Assembly: GCF_008831285.2 (NCBI RefSeq) | Contig: NC_045138.2 | Location: forward strand, 12,166,571-12,230,570 | DNA from: Nymphaea colorata | Taxonomy: Eukaryota; Streptophyta; Magnoliopsida; Nymphaeales; Nymphaeaceae | Direction: 5' to 3' | Length of the DNA stretch: 64,000 nucleotides | In this document: in pieces, positions 62,001 to 64,000 of the stretch | How positions within the stretch are numbered: the stretch's first letter is position 1 | Layout of the letters: each line of letters begins with the position of its first letter | The notes under the pieces: generated by a model | Seen by the model: the letters and a program-made list of their open reading frames with translations, nothing else | Databases searched by the model: none | What the model was told of the DNA's origin: nothing | Made by a program: the position numbers and the translations under genes

Positions 62001-63050
62001 TCACGCAAGGCAACAGTAGATTTAAGAAGACGAAAGAAAGCTGACCCAATGTTTTTAATGTACACAGCTGTTCCATCTCCAACCTTGACAGTGTCATTTC
62101 CTTCATAAGGTTCATGAATAGTCATCGACCCAAGAGAATTGGTGATGTGATGGGTTGCTCCTGTGTCAGGGATCCAGTTTGCATCATCTAGCATATGTGG
62201 ATCTGAGTGATATACCTAAGCATTTGAGGATGGTGACGAGTTCGTGTTGGTAATAGCTGTTTCGTTGTGATCATTCTTTGCTATTTTAAAGCAAGTCTTG
62301 GCACTGTGACCCATTTTATCATAAAATTGACAAATAATACGACTTTTTCCACCAAAATCAGACCTGCCATGTCCTGCATCAGATCTGCCATGGCCTCGAC
62401 CACGACCCCTTTGAATCATTGGGGGCTGACTTCGGTTGAAATTTTCCCTAGTTGTTGAATATGGTTGGGCATAATGGGCAGCAGGAGTAAACGTTTCATG
62501 CTCAAATTCATGATCTTTAAGTTGTGTCTCTTGAGTGAGTAGTAAGCCATGCAAGTCATTAAGAGATATCGGATCTACTCGAGTGGTCAAAGAAAAAGCC
62601 GAGTATTCTAGGGGAAGTCCTCTCAAAATGTGCATAATTAAGTCCTCCTCTTCTACTGGTTTTGATGCAACAACAAGTTGGTGAGCCAACATCTTGGCTT
62701 TATAAAAATAATCATCCATAGTTAAATTTCCTTTTCGAAGGCCTTGTAGTTGTTCCTTGAGTTGCATGATTCTTGAGCGGGAATGAGCAGCATAGGACTC
62801 TTTTAAGAGCATTCCATACCTCATATGACGTCTTGAGCCCAACTACTTGGGCAAGAACAGTTTCAGACAATGAGGAAATAATACAACTTAAGAGAAGTTC
62901 ATCTTGCCTCATCCAAGTCACATATTCAAGATTAATAGATTGAGATCTCCCATCACTACTAGTGATATATTGGTTTGGACATGGTTTAGAACCATCGATG
63001 AACCCAAGCAAATCATATGAATATAGAGAGGTAGAAATTGCTATTCCCAC
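59051..63050 (-). pseudogene. Copia-5 gag-pol, broken
   Basis: Gag runs from about 63050, with a knuckle CQFYDKMGHSAKTC near 62320 in which the second Cys is Tyr. The protease is WIPDTGATHHIT near 62180. The integrase C-terminal part has VFGCTVYPNL and FLGYSNVHKGYLC near 61050. RT has YYETFSPVVKP (near 60340), QLDVNNVFLHE (near 60260) and YVDDILITG (near 59995). RNase H has a stop where DADWAG needs Trp (near 59520), then SSTEAEYRAVAN. Multiple frameshifts and stops show that it is inactive. Confidence 0.9.
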
Positions 63051-63758
63051 AGTAAAAAATTATCCACAGTCAACTTGATGTTCAAATATTGCTGTAAAGT
63101 GGTTGGTGCAGGCAGTAAAGGTAAAGTAGTACCCTCCAATGACGTCTGAGTTACAGCTCCGTTTGATGCCATAATGAATCACAAATCTGGTCAAGTTTGG
63201 AGCTGTTGAATCCTCAATGGAATGGAGGTACTTTCTGCTATAAACTCGCAGTGTTTCTGCTATAAACTGGCAGTGAACGATCACCTGAGGAGACAACATC
63301 AGTCAATAAACAGGAAGGGCGGAAATCAGCGACCGTTCTTCCTGCTTCTCAATCAGCGATGCTTCAAAAATCAAGTGCTTCCTTCTCCAAGGCCCAAAAA
63401 ATCTGCAAATGCACTGGAAGCATCTGCACACGTCTAGGAAAAGTTCGGATTCCTGCTCGATAGCTGGAGTGACCGATTTTGACAATGCCAGCACAAAAGG
63501 ATACCGTGAATAGGCAGGCAGAACTTCCTCTGTTCTGCCTCTGTTTCAACAATAGGGAGCGATCGTTTATTTCCTCTGGCTCCAGAAAAAAAATGCAGAA
63601 ACGCCTTGGGGAATGATATGCAGAAGCCTTGGCTTATTCTGGACTCTGCCTGACGACAAGAGTTGTTGGATTTGAACACGCCAGTAAAGATTCTCACCGT
63701 GAATGGTGATTTCCAGTGGAAGGCACAGTCTGTTTTCAACAGCTGCTTTTCACAGCTC

Positions 63759-64000
63759 TGATAAAAAAAACAAGGAAGAGAGAATGGGAAACACAGAGCT
63801 TAACCTGGTTCAGAGAATGATTCTCCTATGTCCACAGTGATCCTCTCCCCCTCTTACTCTAAGAGAGGTTTCATTATTTATAGAGGAAGAATTTCAGCAT
63901 GTCAATCTTGGAAAGATGTCTTTTCTTTTGTTTACAGTTTGGCTTATTCATCCATTGGGATTTACTTCCCTTTGTTGGCTTGATGCTGTAATCATGGGAT
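63759..64000 (-). repeat. Copia-5 5' LTR (partial)
   Basis: Matches 58675-58925 with several substitutions and one deletion, then is cut by the window edge. The - strand TATCAGAGCTGTG next to it is the expected primer-binding position, with the first bases changed. Confidence 0.8.

Larger units (their letters stand above)
58662..64000 (-). mobile_element. Copia-5: degenerate Ty1/copia element, runs off the window
   Basis: The 3' LTR (about 58662-59056) and the start of the 5' LTR (about 63759 to the end) share long stretches, for example GAGAATGGGAAACACAGAGC and CTTGGAAAGATGTCTTT. The outer LTR edge is uncertain by about 15 bp and the target duplication cannot be checked because the right end lies beyond the window. 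Its gag (SLYSYDLLGFIDGS) resembles the Retrofit/Ale type, unlike Copia-1 to Copia-3. Confidence 0.88.

Noticed and set aside
45982-64000. A second host gene downstream of LPAT2
   Set aside because: All frames with recognisable content are copia domains; the others are short, of low complexity and show no exon-like splice structure.

Overview
This 64 kb window is nuclear DNA of a land plant, probably a flowering plant. It carries one host gene on the + strand with eleven coding exons from 117 to 45981. Spliced, the exons encode a 385-residue class A lysophosphatidic acid acyltransferase (LPAT2-like), an ER-membrane enzyme that makes phosphatidic acid. The coding sequence is only about 1.2 kb; the rest of the gene is intron. 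Intron 5 is 21.5 kb, intron 8 is 9.4 kb, intron 3 is 5.1 kb and intron 10 is 4.2 kb. I cannot name the species.

Almost everything else is transposable-element DNA, often nested. (i) Ty1/copia LTR retrotransposons: an intact, apparently very young copy with identical LTRs and one open gag-pol frame (7809-13107, intron 5); a decayed full-length copy (21043-26389); a copy with nearly identical LTRs but an in-frame gag deletion and a broken pol (33973-38716, intron 8); two degenerate copies downstream of the gene (about 52.5-57.2 kb, and 58.7 kb to the window end); and several remnants recognisable only by translating through stops (15.5-17.6, 27.7-28.4, 32.4-39.3, 42.7-43.4 and 51.0-51.8 kb). 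(ii) Short non-autonomous DNA elements that I infer to be hAT-like, because most copies have 8-bp target duplications and short terminal inverted repeats. They fall into at least four families, three of which carry dense terminal arrays of a short motif (GTACGG/GGTACC, GTATCGTACGATAC or GGGCCGGGCC type).

Layout: 1-7635 holds exons 1-5 with four small DNA elements in introns 1-3. 7636-29156 is giant intron 5 with two full copia elements, two copia remnants and three hAT-like elements. 29157-31857 holds exons 6-8. 31858-41257 is intron 8 with one copia inserted inside an older copia. 41258-45981 holds exons 9-11, including a GC-AG intron. 45982-64000 contains no host gene that I can recognise, only copia remnants, microsatellites and low-complexity sequence.

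The nesting gives a relative chronology. Old copia remnants were hit by hAT-like elements, one hAT-like element was hit by a copia, and one copia by a solo LTR. The observations most worth a second look are the hAT-like families with rapidly changing terminal arrays, the coding-length GC-AG intron 9, and the trans-mobilisation signature of the gag-deleted copia.
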